Source: Acidovorax sp. SRB_14
GTDB lineage: Bacteria; Pseudomonadota; Gammaproteobacteria; Burkholderiales; Burkholderiaceae_C
Assembly: GCF_012932145.1 (NCBI RefSeq)
Contig: NZ_MWOK01000001.1
Span: 203,166 to 267,165, forward strand
DNA: 64,000 nucleotides
Direction: 5' to 3'
Below the pieces are notes generated by a model. It did no database searches. It saw nothing but the letters and a program-made list of their open reading frames with translations, and was not told where the DNA came from. Below, piece by piece: positions 26,214-35,068 of this stretch. Position numbers and translations under genes: made by a program. How positions within the stretch are numbered: the stretch's first letter is position 1; each line of letters opens with the position of its first letter.

Positions 26214-27617
26214 ATGTCTTCACGCTCCGCCGCCATGCACCGCCTTTTGTCCACCAACCTCGCAGACCTGCTGCTCGACGCCGTCTGCATCGTCGATGTC
26301 GAAAGCCGCATCGTTTTTGTGAGTGCGGCATTCGAGCGCATTTTTGGCTACACCCCCGAAGAGGCCGTGGGTCTGCGCATGTTCGATCTGGTGCACCCGC
26401 ACGACCGCGAGCTCACGCGGCAGGAAGCGCAGCGCGTGACGGACGGCGGGCTGCAACTGGGCTTCGAGAACCGCTACGTGCGCAAGGACGGCCGCATCGC
26501 GCACATCCGCTGGACCGCGCGCTGGGTGGAGACCGAGCAGGTGCGCGTGGCTGTGGCGCACGACGTCACCGAGCGCAAGCACACCGAGGCGCTGCAGGCC
26601 GCCGTGTACGCGATTTCCGAGGCGGCCCACACGGCCGAAGACCTGCTGGCGCTGTTCGAGCGCATCCACCAGACCCTGGGCGGCCTACTGGCGGCACAGA
26701 ACTTTGCCGTGGCGCTGTACGACGCCGAGCGCGACGAGCTGAGCTTTCCTTATCACGTGAACGAACGCCATGCGGCGCCCCCGCCACTGCCGCTGGGCGC
26801 GGACGCGCTGTGCGCCCAGGTCATCCGCAGCGGGCAGACCTTGCTGGTCACGCCCGAGACCGCTGGCGCAGCGGAGGCAGCGGCGGCAGCGGCGCCCTAT
26901 TGGCTCGGCGTGCCCCTGGCAACGCAGCGCGGCGCCATCGGCGCGCTGGTGCTGCAGGGCTATGGCGAGGACGCGCGCTACACCGAGAAGGACAGGGATT
27001 TGCTGCAGTTCGTGTCCGCGCAGATCGCGTTTGCCATCGAGCGCAAGCAGATGCATGCCCGGCTGCAGCACATGGCGCAGTTCGATCAGCTCACCGAGCT
27101 GCCCAACCGCCAGCTCTTTCTCGACCGCCTGCGCACCGCGCTGGCCCGGGCGCGGCGCGACCACACGCGGCTGTCGCTGCTGTTCCTGGACCTGGACCAC
27201 TTCAAGCAGGTCAATGACACCCTCGGCCACGCTGCGGGCGACCTGCTGCTGCAACAGGTCGCCCAGCGGCTGCTCGGCTGCGTGCGCAGTTCGGACACGG
27301 TCGCGCGCCTGGGCGGCGACGAATTCGTGGTGCTGCTCGAAAGCGGCCAGTCGAGCGGCCACGCGGACAGCGTGGCGCAAAAGATCCTGGCCGCATTTGC
27401 CGCGCCCTTTACGCTGCCAGGCCAGCGCGTGGCCATCGTCCCGAGCATTGGCGTCGCGGTCTACCCCGACCACGGCAGCGAAGCCACCACGCTGCTGGCC
27501 CACGCCGACGCGGCCATGTACCAGTGCAAGAGAAACGGCGCTCCCGCCGCGTGGCGGGCCGCGAGCGCGCCCGCGCCCCACCCGAGCTGCCACGGCGGCG
27601 CCAGCACGACCGCCTGA
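26214..27617 (+). CDS. PAS-GAF-GGDEF diguanylate cyclase
   Basis: 467 residues, no membrane segments. PAS domain (about 10-125, VFVSAAFERIFGYTPEEAVG), GAF domain (about 140-290), then a GGDEF domain with GGDEF at 367-371. An inhibitory I-site RxxD (358-361) lies exactly five residues upstream, so it should be an active c-di-GMP synthase with product inhibition. No EAL domain. The input would be cytosolic. Start chosen at 26214 (AAAATG) because it begins just before the PAS domain. Confidence 0.93.
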   Translation: MSSRSAAMHRLLSTNLADLLLDAVCIVDVESRIVFVSAAFERIFGYTPEEAVGLRMFDLVHPHDRELTRQEAQRVTDGGLQLGFENRYVRKDGRIAHIRWTARWVETEQVRVAVAHDVTERKHTEALQAAVYAISEAAHTAEDLLALFERIHQTLGGLLAAQNFAVALYDAERDELSFPYHVNERHAAPPPLPLGADALCAQVIRSGQTLLVTPETAGAAEAAAAAAPYWLGVPLATQRGAIGALVLQGYGEDARYTEKDRDLLQFVSAQIAFAIERKQMHARLQHMAQFDQLTELPNRQLFLDRLRTALARARRDHTRLSLLFLDLDHFKQVNDTLGHAAGDLLLQQVAQRLLGCVRSSDTVARLGGDEFVVLLESGQSSGHADSVAQKILAAFAAPFTLPGQRVAIVPSIGVAVYPDHGSEATTLLAHADAAMYQCKRNGAPAAWRAASAPAPHPSCHGGASTTA

Positions 27618-27707
27618 AGCCTTCCCCGCCACGGCCGGCAGGCTGCGCCGGCCGGCCCCGACATGCATGCATCCCGCCCCACCAGGGCCTCTTTTGAAAG
27701 CTCCCCC

Positions 27708-28175
27708 ATGCTCTACGCCACCCTCAAGCTCATCCACCTGCTGGCCCTCATCGTCTGGATCGGCGGCATGGTGTTCGCCCATTTCTTCCTGCGCCCGGCC
27801 GCGCAGACATTGCCTCCCGCGCTGCGCGTGCCGCTGATGCTGGGCGTGCTGCAGCGCTTTTTTGCCGCCATTGCGGCCGCGGTGGTGCTGGTGCTGGGCA
27901 CGGGGCTGTGGATGATCGGCCGCGTCGCCAAGGAGGCCGTGCAGTCGGGCGGGCAGTTTTCGATGCCGCTGTCGTGGACCGTGATGGCCACGCTGGGCCT
28001 GGTGATGATGGCGATTTTTGGCCACATCCGCTTTGCGCTGTTCAAGCGCCTGCAGCGCGCCGCCGCCGCGTCGGACTGGGCGACGGGTGGCCAGGCGCTG
28101 GCGAGCATCCGCACCTGGGTGGTGGTCAACCTGTGGATCGGCGTGGCGATCGTGGCGGTGGTGCGGCTCGCCTGA
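27708..28175 (+). CDS. CopD-family membrane protein
   Basis: 155 residues with four predicted membrane helices: LKLIHLLALIVWIGGMVFAH, FFAAIAAAVVLVLGTGLWM, WTVMATLGLVMMAIFGHI and a C-terminal WVVVNLWIGVAIVAVV. The conserved LIHLLALIVWIGG with His is typical of CopD/DUF2214-like proteins that may bind copper or haem. Start at 27708 puts the first helix at the N-terminus. Function is uncertain; no copper genes are adjacent. Confidence 0.75.
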   Translation: MLYATLKLIHLLALIVWIGGMVFAHFFLRPAAQTLPPALRVPLMLGVLQRFFAAIAAAVVLVLGTGLWMIGRVAKEAVQSGGQFSMPLSWTVMATLGLVMMAIFGHIRFALFKRLQRAAAASDWATGGQALASIRTWVVVNLWIGVAIVAVVRLA

Positions 28176-28186
28176 GTTTGGAGTCC

Positions 28187-28240
28187 AAAGTGCCTTCAGC
28201 CCAATACCAACAAGCGCGGAAAGCTATTGATTAAATAGCG
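28187..28240 (+). repeat. Copy of the ~54-bp dispersed repeat (intergenic)
   Basis: Contains GCCTTCAGCCCAATACCAAC followed by AAGCGC, AAAGCTATTG and AAATAGCG in the same order as the other copies. It lies 12 bp after the CopD-like gene. Confidence 0.8.
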
Positions 28241-28325
28241 AAGACGCCCTGCCCCAAGGTATCCGATCCCTGTCGGCGCGGCGGCAAAAAAACCCCGCAG
28301 GGCTCCCGGGCATCAATTCATGTCG

Positions 28326-28340
28326 AGACAATCATTGTCT
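28326..28340. promoter_or_regulatory. Probable MarR operator
   Basis: AGACAATCATTGTCT is a perfect palindrome (7-bp arms, one central base) 20 bp upstream of the marR start codon. Its size and place fit autoregulation by the MarR protein encoded just downstream, which would then control the whole efflux operon. Confidence 0.75.
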
Positions 28341-28360
28341 AGGCAAGTAAATTGCGCGCC

Positions 28361-28861
28361 ATGTCCCAACCCGCTGCGGCGCCCCGCCCTTTCTATGAGC
28401 CCGGCCAGTACACGCCCGACCAGAGCGTGGGCTACCTGATGCGCAAGGTGCTCAGCTCCGTCCTGTCGCAGGCCGATGCGCAGCTTGCCGCGCACGACCT
28501 GACCTATGTGCAGTACCTGCCCCTCTACAAGCTCATGCGCTGCGAGAGCAACACCGTGGCCAGTCTCGCGCGCGACCTGGAGATCGACCCCGGCGCCATG
28601 ACGCGCGCGCTCGACCGCCTCGAGGCCAAAGGCCTGGTGCGCCGCGAGCGCTCGACCGCGGACCGCCGCGTGGTGCACCTGGTGCTGACGGATGCGGGCC
28701 GCGAGGTCGCCGCCAAGGTGCCGGGCGCGCTCGCCGAGGTGCTCAACGGCCACCTGAGCGACTTCAGCCACGGTGAATGGCAACAGCTGCTGCAGTTTTT
28801 GCAGCGCATGCTGGCCAACGGCGAAGCGCTGCGCCAGTCCACCGGCAAGCCGGCCGGCTAA
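28361..28861 (+). CDS. MarR-family regulator of the efflux operon
   Basis: 166 residues. Winged helix-turn-helix at about 65-125 (TVASLARDLEIDPGAMTRALD, then the wing with RRERSTADRRVVHLVLTDAG). First gene of marR-nodT-emrA-emrB; its stop overlaps the next start as TAATG. EmrR/MprA-type regulators repress such operons and let go on binding lipophilic drugs; the palindrome just upstream is the likely operator. The start at 28361 is preferred over a TTG nine bases upstream. Confidence 0.93.
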   Translation: MSQPAAAPRPFYEPGQYTPDQSVGYLMRKVLSSVLSQADAQLAAHDLTYVQYLPLYKLMRCESNTVASLARDLEIDPGAMTRALDRLEAKGLVRRERSTADRRVVHLVLTDAGREVAAKVPGALAEVLNGHLSDFSHGEWQQLLQFLQRMLANGEALRQSTGKPAG

Positions 28862-30345
28862 TGCTTTCACTCCCCAAGACGCCCATGCCCTCCCCGTTTC
28901 CTTTAACCGCCGCTGCGCTGCGACGCCCCGCCGCCCTCGGCACGCTGGCGGCGGCCTGCCTGCTCGCCGCGGGCTGCGCCTCGCCCGGCCCTGCGCACCG
29001 GCCGCTGGCGGCCACCTCCCCGGCCGCGCTCGGCCTGGTCAACGCCGCATCGGCGCCGGCCGCCCCGCAGTGGTGGACGGCGCTGGGCGACGCCCAGCTC
29101 AACGCCCTCGTCGAACAGGCCCTGCAGGGCAGCCCCAGCCTGGCCGTGGGCCGTGCCCGCCTCGCGCGCGCGCAGGCGCTGGCCGAAGCCACCGGCACCG
29201 CCGCCCAACCGCACGCGCTGCTGGAGGCCGACGCCTCGCGCCAGCGCTACAGCGCCAACGGGCTGGTTCCGCCGCCCATTGCCGGCAACACCTGGACCAG
29301 TGCCAACCTGCAGGCCGGCCTGAACTGGTCGCCCGACTTCTTTGGCCAGCACGCTGCCGAACTGGCCGCCGCCGTGGGCCAGGCGCGCGCCGCGCAGGCC
29401 GACGCGGCCGCGGCCGCCAACGCCCTGGCCGCGCAGGTCAGCCGCAGCTATGTGGCGCTGGCGCGGCTGCTGGCGCAGCGCGCCGTGGCCGAGCGCAACC
29501 TGGCCCAGCGCAGCGCCATGCTGCAGCTCACGAACGAGCGCACGCAGGCGGGGCTCGACAGCCAGGTCGAACTGACGCAGGCCCAGGTCGCCCTGCCCGA
29601 TGTGCGCACGCAGATCGAGGCGCTCGATGAACAGATCACGCTGGCGCGCCGCCAGCTGGCCGTGCTGTGCGGCCAGGCGCCCGATGCGCAGGCGCAGCTG
29701 GCGCCGCAGCTGCAGCATCTGGCGCTCAGCGACGTGCCCGAGCTGCTGGGCGCCGACCTGCTGGGCCGCCGCCCCGACGTGGTGGCCGCGCGCTGGCGCG
29801 TGGAGGCCGCCGCGCAGGACGTGGCCGTGGCGCGCACCCAGTTCTACCCCGACATCAACCTGAGCGCGTTCATCGGCCTCAACGCGCTTGGGTTGAACCA
29901 CCTGTTCAACGCCGGCTCGCGCCAGATCGGCGTGGCGCCCGCGCTGCGCCTGCCGCTGTTCGACGGCACGCGGCTGCGCGCACAACTGGGCGGCCGGCAG
30001 GCTGAGCTCGACGCCGCGATCGCGCAGTACAACGGCGCGCTGCTCGATGCCGTCCAAGAGGCCGGCGACGCGATCGCCTCGGTGCAGTCGCTCGCGCGCC
30101 AGCAGGCGCTGCAGGGCGAGGCCAGCGCCAAGTCCGAGACCGCGTACGACTTCGCGGTGCAGCGCTACCGCGCCGGGCTGGGCAACTACCTGCTGGTGCT
30201 GAACACCGAAAGCCAGCTGCTCGCCCAGCGCCGCCTCGCGGTGGACCTGCGCGCGCGCCAGCTCGACACCCGCGTCGTGCTGATGAAGGCCCTGGGCGGC
30301 GGCTGGAGCGACGACACCGGCAGCCTGGAAACGGCAGCGCGCTGA
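28861..30345 (+). CDS. NodT-family outer-membrane efflux lipoprotein
   Basis: 494 residues. Lipoprotein signal with lipobox LLAAGC near residue 39, WWTALGDAQLNALVEQALQG and two OEP repeats (about 80-280 and 300-480), ending in the usual RYRAGLGNYLLVLNTESQLL. It forms the trimeric outer-membrane duct of the pump. Translationally coupled to marR (TAATG). An alternative Met at 28885 would shorten the signal. Followed 35 bp later by the adaptor gene. Confidence 0.94.
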   Translation: MLSLPKTPMPSPFPLTAAALRRPAALGTLAAACLLAAGCASPGPAHRPLAATSPAALGLVNAASAPAAPQWWTALGDAQLNALVEQALQGSPSLAVGRARLARAQALAEATGTAAQPHALLEADASRQRYSANGLVPPPIAGNTWTSANLQAGLNWSPDFFGQHAAELAAAVGQARAAQADAAAAANALAAQVSRSYVALARLLAQRAVAERNLAQRSAMLQLTNERTQAGLDSQVELTQAQVALPDVRTQIEALDEQITLARRQLAVLCGQAPDAQAQLAPQLQHLALSDVPELLGADLLGRRPDVVAARWRVEAAAQDVAVARTQFYPDINLSAFIGLNALGLNHLFNAGSRQIGVAPALRLPLFDGTRLRAQLGGRQAELDAAIAQYNGALLDAVQEAGDAIASVQSLARQQALQGEASAKSETAYDFAVQRYRAGLGNYLLVLNTESQLLAQRRLAVDLRARQLDTRVVLMKALGGGWSDDTGSLETAAR

Positions 30346-30380
30346 CCCCTGACAAAAACGCCTCTCGAAAGACCCTTGCC

Positions 30381-31631
30381 ATGAGCGAAACCACCGCCGC
30401 AGCCCCTGCTGCCGCCCCCGCCACCAACCCCGCGCGCCGCCGCGGCCTGACCGTGATCGCCGTGGCACTGGCCGTGGCCGGCCTGGCCTGGGGCGGCTGG
30501 CAGTGGGTGCATGCGCGCCACTATGAGAGCACCGACAACGCCTACGCGGCCGGCAACGTGGTGCAGATCACGCCGCAGGTCGGCGGCACGGTGGTGGCCA
30601 TCGGCGCCGACGACACCGACTTCGTGCGCGCCGGCCAGGTGCTGGTCAAGCTCGACGCGGCCGATGCCCGCGTGGCGCTGGAGCAGGCCGAGGCGCAGCT
30701 GGCACAGACCGTGCGCGAAGTGCGCACCCTGTTTGCCAACAACGCCCCGCTCAAGGCCCAGGTCAGCCTGCGCGAAGCCGACCTGGCGCGCGCCCAGTCC
30801 GACGCCGCGCGCGCCCAGGACGACGTGAACCGCCGCAGCCCCCTGCTGGCCACGGGCGCCGTGGGCAAGGAAGAGTTCCAGCACGCCACCGCGCAACTGG
30901 CCGCGGCCAAGAGCGCCGTCGCCGCCGCCCAGTCGGCGGTGCAGGCGGCCAAGGAACAACTGGTGGCCGGCCAGACGCAGACCGAGGGCACCAGTCCCGA
31001 AGAGCACCCCAACGTGAAGCGCGCCGCCGCCCGCGTGCGCGAGGCCTACCTGGCGCTGGAGCGCGCGCAGCTCAAGGCGCCGCTCGACGGCACCATCGCC
31101 AAGCGCGGCGTGCAACTGGGCCAGCGGGTGGCCGCTGGCGCGCCGCTGATGACGCTGGTGGCGTTGAACGACCTGTGGGTGGACGCCAATTTCAAGGAAA
31201 GCCAGCTCAAGAACCTGCGCATCGGCCAGAGCGCCGAACTGCAGGCCGACGTGTACGGCAGCAAGGTCACCTACCACGGCACCGTGGCGGGCCTGGGCGC
31301 AGGCACGGGCGCGGCGTTTGCGTTGCTGCCGGCGCAGAACGCCACCGGCAACTGGATCAAGGTGGTGCAGCGCGTGCCGGTGCGCATCGCGCTCGACCCG
31401 AAGGAAGTGGCCGCGCACCCGCTGCGCGTGGGCCTGTCGATGGACGTGTCGGTGGACATCCGCAACCAGGACGGCAAGACGCTGTCCGACACGCCGAGCA
31501 CCACGCCGCCGCAGGCCACCGAGGTGTTCGACGCGCAGTTGCTCGCTGCCGACGCCGAGGTGCAGGCCATCATCGCTGCCAACCTGGGCCGCAAAGTGGC
31601 CGCGTCGGCGCGCCCGGCCGCAGCGCAATAA
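30381..31631 (+). CDS. emrA: EmrA-type membrane fusion protein
   Basis: 416 residues. One N-terminal membrane helix (LTVIAVALAVAGLAWGGWQW), barrel-sandwich halves VVQITPQVGGTVVAIGADDT and LKAPLDGTIAKRGVQLGQRV, a coiled-coil hairpin between them (about 110-220), and a beta-barrel domain with LVALNDLWVDANFKESQL. It links the inner-membrane EmrB-type pump to the NodT channel. The C-terminal Ala-rich tail is an extension beyond the family core. Confidence 0.95.
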   Translation: MSETTAAAPAAAPATNPARRRGLTVIAVALAVAGLAWGGWQWVHARHYESTDNAYAAGNVVQITPQVGGTVVAIGADDTDFVRAGQVLVKLDAADARVALEQAEAQLAQTVREVRTLFANNAPLKAQVSLREADLARAQSDAARAQDDVNRRSPLLATGAVGKEEFQHATAQLAAAKSAVAAAQSAVQAAKEQLVAGQTQTEGTSPEEHPNVKRAAARVREAYLALERAQLKAPLDGTIAKRGVQLGQRVAAGAPLMTLVALNDLWVDANFKESQLKNLRIGQSAELQADVYGSKVTYHGTVAGLGAGTGAAFALLPAQNATGNWIKVVQRVPVRIALDPKEVAAHPLRVGLSMDVSVDIRNQDGKTLSDTPSTTPPQATEVFDAQLLAADAEVQAIIAANLGRKVAASARPAAAQ

Positions 31632-31649
31632 ACGGCAGAACCGACCCGC

Positions 31650-33269
31650 ATGACTGCCGCTTCATCCTCCGCCGGGCTGCCGGCGCCTGCGGGCGGACCC
31701 CCGACGCCCCCGGCCGTCGCACCCGCCGAGCCAACGCCGCTGCACGGCACCACGCTGCTGCTGGGCACGCTGGCGCTGTCGCTGGCCACGTTCATGAACG
31801 TGCTGGACTCGTCGATCGCCAACGTGTCCATCCCCGCGATTGCCGGCGACCTGGGCGTAAGCCCGGGCCAGGGCACCTGGGTGATCACCAGCTTTGGCGT
31901 AGCCAACGCCATTTCGGTGCCGCTCACGGGCTGGCTCACGCAGCGCTTTGGCGCCGTGCGCCTGTTCACCATGAGCGTGCTGCTGTTCGTGCTCACGTCC
32001 TGGCTGTGCGGCTTTGCCTCGTCGCTTGAAATGCTGGTGTTCTTCCGCGTGCTGCAGGGCCTGGTGGCCGGGCCGATGATTCCGCTGTCGCAGACGCTGC
32101 TGCTGTCAAGCTACCCGCGCGCGCTGGCGGGCACGGCGCTGGCGCTGTGGGGCGTGACGACGCTGGTGGCGCCGGTGGTCGGGCCGCTGCTGGGCGGCTG
32201 GATCACCGACAACATCTCATGGCCCTGGATCTTCTACATCAACGTGCCCGTGGGCCTCCTGGCCGCCGCACTGACCTGGGGCATCTACCGCACGCGCGAG
32301 ACGCCCACACGCAAACTGCCCATCGACACCGTCGGCCTGACGCTGCTGGTGCTGTGGGTCGGCGCGCTGCAGCTCATGCTCGACAAAGGCAAGGAACTGG
32401 ACTGGTTTGCCTCCCACGAAATCGTCGCGATGGCCGTGGTGGCCGCCGTCGCGTTTGCGCTGTTCCTGGTGTGGGAGCTGACCGACAAGCACCCGGTGGT
32501 CGACCTCAAGCTGTTCAAGGAACGCAATTTCGCCTTTGGCGCGCTCTCGCTGTCGGTCGCCTATGCGCTGTTCTTTGGCAACGTGGTGCTGCTGCCGCTG
32601 TGGCTGCAGCAGTGGATGGGCTACACCGCCACCTCGGCCGGCATGGCGCTGGCGCCGGTGGGGCTGTTCGCCATCCTGCTCACGCCCATCGTCGGGCGCA
32701 AGGTCGGCCAGTGGGACCCGCGCCGCATGGCGACAGGCGCGTTCATCGTGTTTGCGCTGGTGCTGTGGATGCGCGCGCAGTTCACGGTGCAGACCGACTT
32801 CGTGACCATCCTGATTCCCACGCTGATCCAGGGCGCGGCCATGGCGTTCTTCTTCATTCCGCTTACCACCATCACGCTTTCGGGCCTGGCGCCCGAGCGC
32901 ATTCCGGCGGCGGCCGGCCTGAGCAACTTCACCCGCATCACGGCCGGCGCCATGGGTGTCTCGATCACCACCACGCTGTGGGAGAGCCGCGCCGCGCTGC
33001 ACCATGCGCACCTGACCGAAACGCTGGTGCAGGGCCAGGGCGTGTTCGCGCAAACGCTGAACGGCCTGACCGCCTCGGGCCTGTCCATGGAGCAGGCGCT
33101 GGCGCAGGTGAACCGCCTGATCGACCAGCAGGCCTACACCCGCGCGGTGGACGACATCTTCCTGGGCTCGGCCTTCCTGTTCCTCACACTGATCGGCACC
33201 ATCTGGCTCACCCAGCGCCCGCCGCGCGTGCCGGCCGGTGCGCCCGGGGACGCGGGCGGAGCCCATTGA
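31650..33269 (+). CDS. emrB: EmrB-type MFS drug:proton antiporter (DHA2, 14 helices)
   Basis: 539 residues. Fourteen predicted membrane helices; motif C-like stretch LWGVTTLVAPVVGPLLGGWI, and the family starter LATFMNVLDSSIANVSIPAI with Asp in helix 1. It would export hydrophobic toxic compounds through EmrA and NodT. The start lies 18 bp after emrA, and it is the last gene of the operon. A long Pro-rich N-terminus of about 30 residues precedes helix 1. Confidence 0.95.
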   Translation: MTAASSSAGLPAPAGGPPTPPAVAPAEPTPLHGTTLLLGTLALSLATFMNVLDSSIANVSIPAIAGDLGVSPGQGTWVITSFGVANAISVPLTGWLTQRFGAVRLFTMSVLLFVLTSWLCGFASSLEMLVFFRVLQGLVAGPMIPLSQTLLLSSYPRALAGTALALWGVTTLVAPVVGPLLGGWITDNISWPWIFYINVPVGLLAAALTWGIYRTRETPTRKLPIDTVGLTLLVLWVGALQLMLDKGKELDWFASHEIVAMAVVAAVAFALFLVWELTDKHPVVDLKLFKERNFAFGALSLSVAYALFFGNVVLLPLWLQQWMGYTATSAGMALAPVGLFAILLTPIVGRKVGQWDPRRMATGAFIVFALVLWMRAQFTVQTDFVTILIPTLIQGAAMAFFFIPLTTITLSGLAPERIPAAAGLSNFTRITAGAMGVSITTTLWESRAALHHAHLTETLVQGQGVFAQTLNGLTASGLSMEQALAQVNRLIDQQAYTRAVDDIFLGSAFLFLTLIGTIWLTQRPPRVPAGAPGDAGGAH

Positions 33270-33304
33270 AGCGCCTCTGCGTTCGCGCCATCGGCAATGC
33301 AAGC

Positions 33305-33361
33305 AAAAACAGCCTCCAGCGCTGATGGGTCAAGCGCTTACAGCTATTGAATCAATAGCTG
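33305..33361 (+). repeat. Copy of the ~54-bp dispersed repeat (intergenic)
   Basis: AAACAGCCTCCAGCGCTGAT, then CAAGCGCTTACAGCTATTG and AATAGCTGCG, in the same order as other copies. It lies 36 bp after the efflux pump gene. Confidence 0.85.
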
Positions 33362-33481
33362 CGAGCGCTTTGTCTGACAGCGCTTGCTGAAAAACCCTTA
33401 CGCCTTGACACGCCTGCGGCCTGCCAAACCGCACCTTGGTGCACCGAACAATGCGGTCATCACCAACAACAAGGATCTGCC

Positions 33482-33640
33482 ATGTCGATCTCCCTGATTC
33501 TTCTCATCGTGCTGATCCTGATCCTCATTGGCGTCCTGCCTACGTGGGGCCACAGCAGCTCTTGGGGGTACGGCCCCAGCGGCGGTATTGGCTTGATCAT
33601 TCTGATCTTGGTGGTGTTGATGCTGATGGGACGCATCTAG
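33482..33640 (+). CDS. DUF3309 family small membrane protein
   Basis: 52 residues. Two hydrophobic helices flank the conserved centre GVLPTWGHSSSWGYGPSGG: MSISLILLIVLILILIGVLP, then GGIGLIILILVVLMLMGRI. This layout is diagnostic for DUF3309 proteins, which are widespread in proteobacteria and of unknown function. Ribosome site AAGGAT is 7 bp before the ATG. The gene stands alone between two copies of the dispersed repeat. Confidence 0.9.
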   Translation: MSISLILLIVLILILIGVLPTWGHSSSWGYGPSGGIGLIILILVVLMLMGRI

Positions 33641-33728
33641 GCCCGTCTTTCCCCTCCACGGGCCCGCGCCGCCGGGCCTGTGGCGGCAAAGCAGCGACTC
33701 AGCCATCGGATCCATATCGGAAAGAGAC

Positions 33729-33783
33729 AAATAAGGCTGTAGCCCTTTCCCAGAAAGCGCTGGCAGCTCTCCTTTGAATAGCG
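33729..33783 (+). repeat. Copy of the ~54-bp dispersed repeat (intergenic)
   Basis: AAATAAGGCTGTAGCCCTTT, then AGAAAGCGCTGGCAGCTCTC and TTTGAATAGCG. A close match to the repeat consensus, located about 60 bp before the toxin-antitoxin operator palindrome. Confidence 0.85.
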
Positions 33784-33844
33784 CTTCGGCTTTCCGGTGT
33801 GCCCTGCGTCCATTTGCCGCATCTCTCTTCTTTTGCTTTTCACC

Positions 33845-33873
33845 CCTGATTGGCGCAAAATGCGCCAATCAGG
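33845..33873. promoter_or_regulatory. Perfect 13-bp inverted repeat, probable TA operator overlapping the ribosome site
   Basis: CCTGATTGGCGCA (33845-33857), a 3-base loop, and its exact complement (33861-33873). The right arm ends inside the AGGAG ribosome site (33871-33875) of the antitoxin gene. It could serve as the DNA operator of the antitoxin and, as an RNA hairpin, mask the ribosome site. Confidence 0.75.
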
Positions 33874-33881
33874 AGATCAGC

Positions 33882-34211
33882 ATGGCCGCCACCCCCTTCG
33901 CATCCGTCAAACTTCCCAGCGCCCTCGTCGAGCAGGCGCGCCAGGCCGCGCAGCCCATGCGCCGTTCGGTGGCCAGCCAGATCGAATACTGGGCCACGCT
34001 GGGCCAGATCGTCGAACACACCGGCCTGAGCGTGCAGGAAGCCCGCACCGCCATCGAGCAGTACGAAACCGCCTCAACCCCGCACACGCCGGCCACGTCC
34101 CCCGCCTCGGTGGACGCGCTGAGCGCCCGCCTGCTGGCCGCGCAGACCAGCGGCTCGCTGGCCCAGCGCGTGCGCGAAGTGGTGCGCGAAAACCAGGCCC
34201 GCACGGCCTGA
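33882..34211 (+). CDS. ParD-like antitoxin
   Basis: 109 residues. The N-terminus FASVKLPSALVEQARQAAQPMRRSVASQIEYWA has the ribbon-helix-helix pattern of ParD-like antitoxins (DUF-type ParD with SVASQIEYWATLG), followed by a variable Pro/Thr-rich linker and a charged C-terminal helix (LAQRVREVVRENQ) that probably contacts the toxin. It is 4 bp upstream of a zeta-type toxin gene and directly after a perfect palindrome, so autoregulation is likely. Ribosome site AGGAG, 6 bp before the ATG. Confidence 0.83.
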   Translation: MAATPFASVKLPSALVEQARQAAQPMRRSVASQIEYWATLGQIVEHTGLSVQEARTAIEQYETASTPHTPATSPASVDALSARLLAAQTSGSLAQRVREVVRENQARTA

Positions 34212-34215
34212 GCCC

Positions 34216-34860
34216 ATGGCAGCGCCCCGCAATGGAACGCCCTCGCCCCTCTGGTTCCATCTGCTCGCCGGCCCCAATGGCGCGGGCAAGTCCACGCTCT
34301 ACCGCGCGCTGGTGCGCGAAGGCATCCTCGGGCCGCCGCTCGAATTCGTGAACGCCGACCTGTACGAGCGCGGGCACCTCCAGCACATCGCCAACGCGCA
34401 AGAGCGCTCCGAAGCCGCCCGCGCCTGGGCCGAGGCACGCCGCACGGCCTTGATCGCGGCACGCACCCCCTTCGCCAGCGAAACCGTGTTCTCTCACCCT
34501 TCCAAGCTGGCGCTTATCGAGGAAGCCCAACGCCATGGCTTCACTGTCGCGCTGCACACCGTGGCGCTTGACGACCCGGCCCGCCTGCTCGACCGCGTGG
34601 CCCAGCGCGTGCGCGAAGGCGGTCATCCCGTGCCACCCGAACGCATCCTCGCGCGCTACCCGCGCACGATGACCCACCTCGCGCAGGCCGTACGCCTGGC
34701 CGACGTGGCCTACCTGTACGACGCCACGGAAGTCGCCGAGGGCGGCCCGCGCCTGGTGGCCATTCGCACCGCGGCGGCCACTACGGCGCTGGTGGAGGCC
34801 ATGCCAGCCTGGGCACAGCGCATGCTGGGTGTGGCAGGGGCGGAACAGGCTGCGGATTGA
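34216..34860 (+). CDS. Zeta-toxin-family kinase
   Basis: 214 residues. P-loop GPNGAGKST at 19-27 (Lys25), FVNADLYERG (catalytic Asp of the zeta fold), FASETVFSH, and an Arg-rich lid VRGGHPVPPERILARYPRT-like stretch at about 135-152. Zeta toxins phosphorylate UDP-N-acetylglucosamine and block cell-wall synthesis; some stand-alone relatives have other small-molecule targets. It is coupled to the ParD-like antitoxin (4-bp gap) in place of a classical epsilon partner. Confidence 0.88.
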   Translation: MAAPRNGTPSPLWFHLLAGPNGAGKSTLYRALVREGILGPPLEFVNADLYERGHLQHIANAQERSEAARAWAEARRTALIAARTPFASETVFSHPSKLALIEEAQRHGFTVALHTVALDDPARLLDRVAQRVREGGHPVPPERILARYPRTMTHLAQAVRLADVAYLYDATEVAEGGPRLVAIRTAAATTALVEAMPAWAQRMLGVAGAEQAAD

Positions 34861-35068
34861 GCGGGCTAATCGCCTATTTATTCAATGGCCAGCCGGATTC
34901 AACCTGCACCCATTGAAATAGCCCCCCAATAATTTGCTCATCTTCTGGCGATGCGCCGTCGGTTGAATTTCACTGAAATTCAGTGGATGTCAGGCTATTT
35001 TTATCCGCCGTGCCACCAAAAGAAAACAGCGCGAGCGTGACTGGATGGCCACAACATATTCCACGGAC

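Noticed and set aside
34866-34888. Partial match to the dispersed repeat (CGCCTATTTATTCAA)
   Set aside because: Only one end of the element is recognisable; not counted as a copy.
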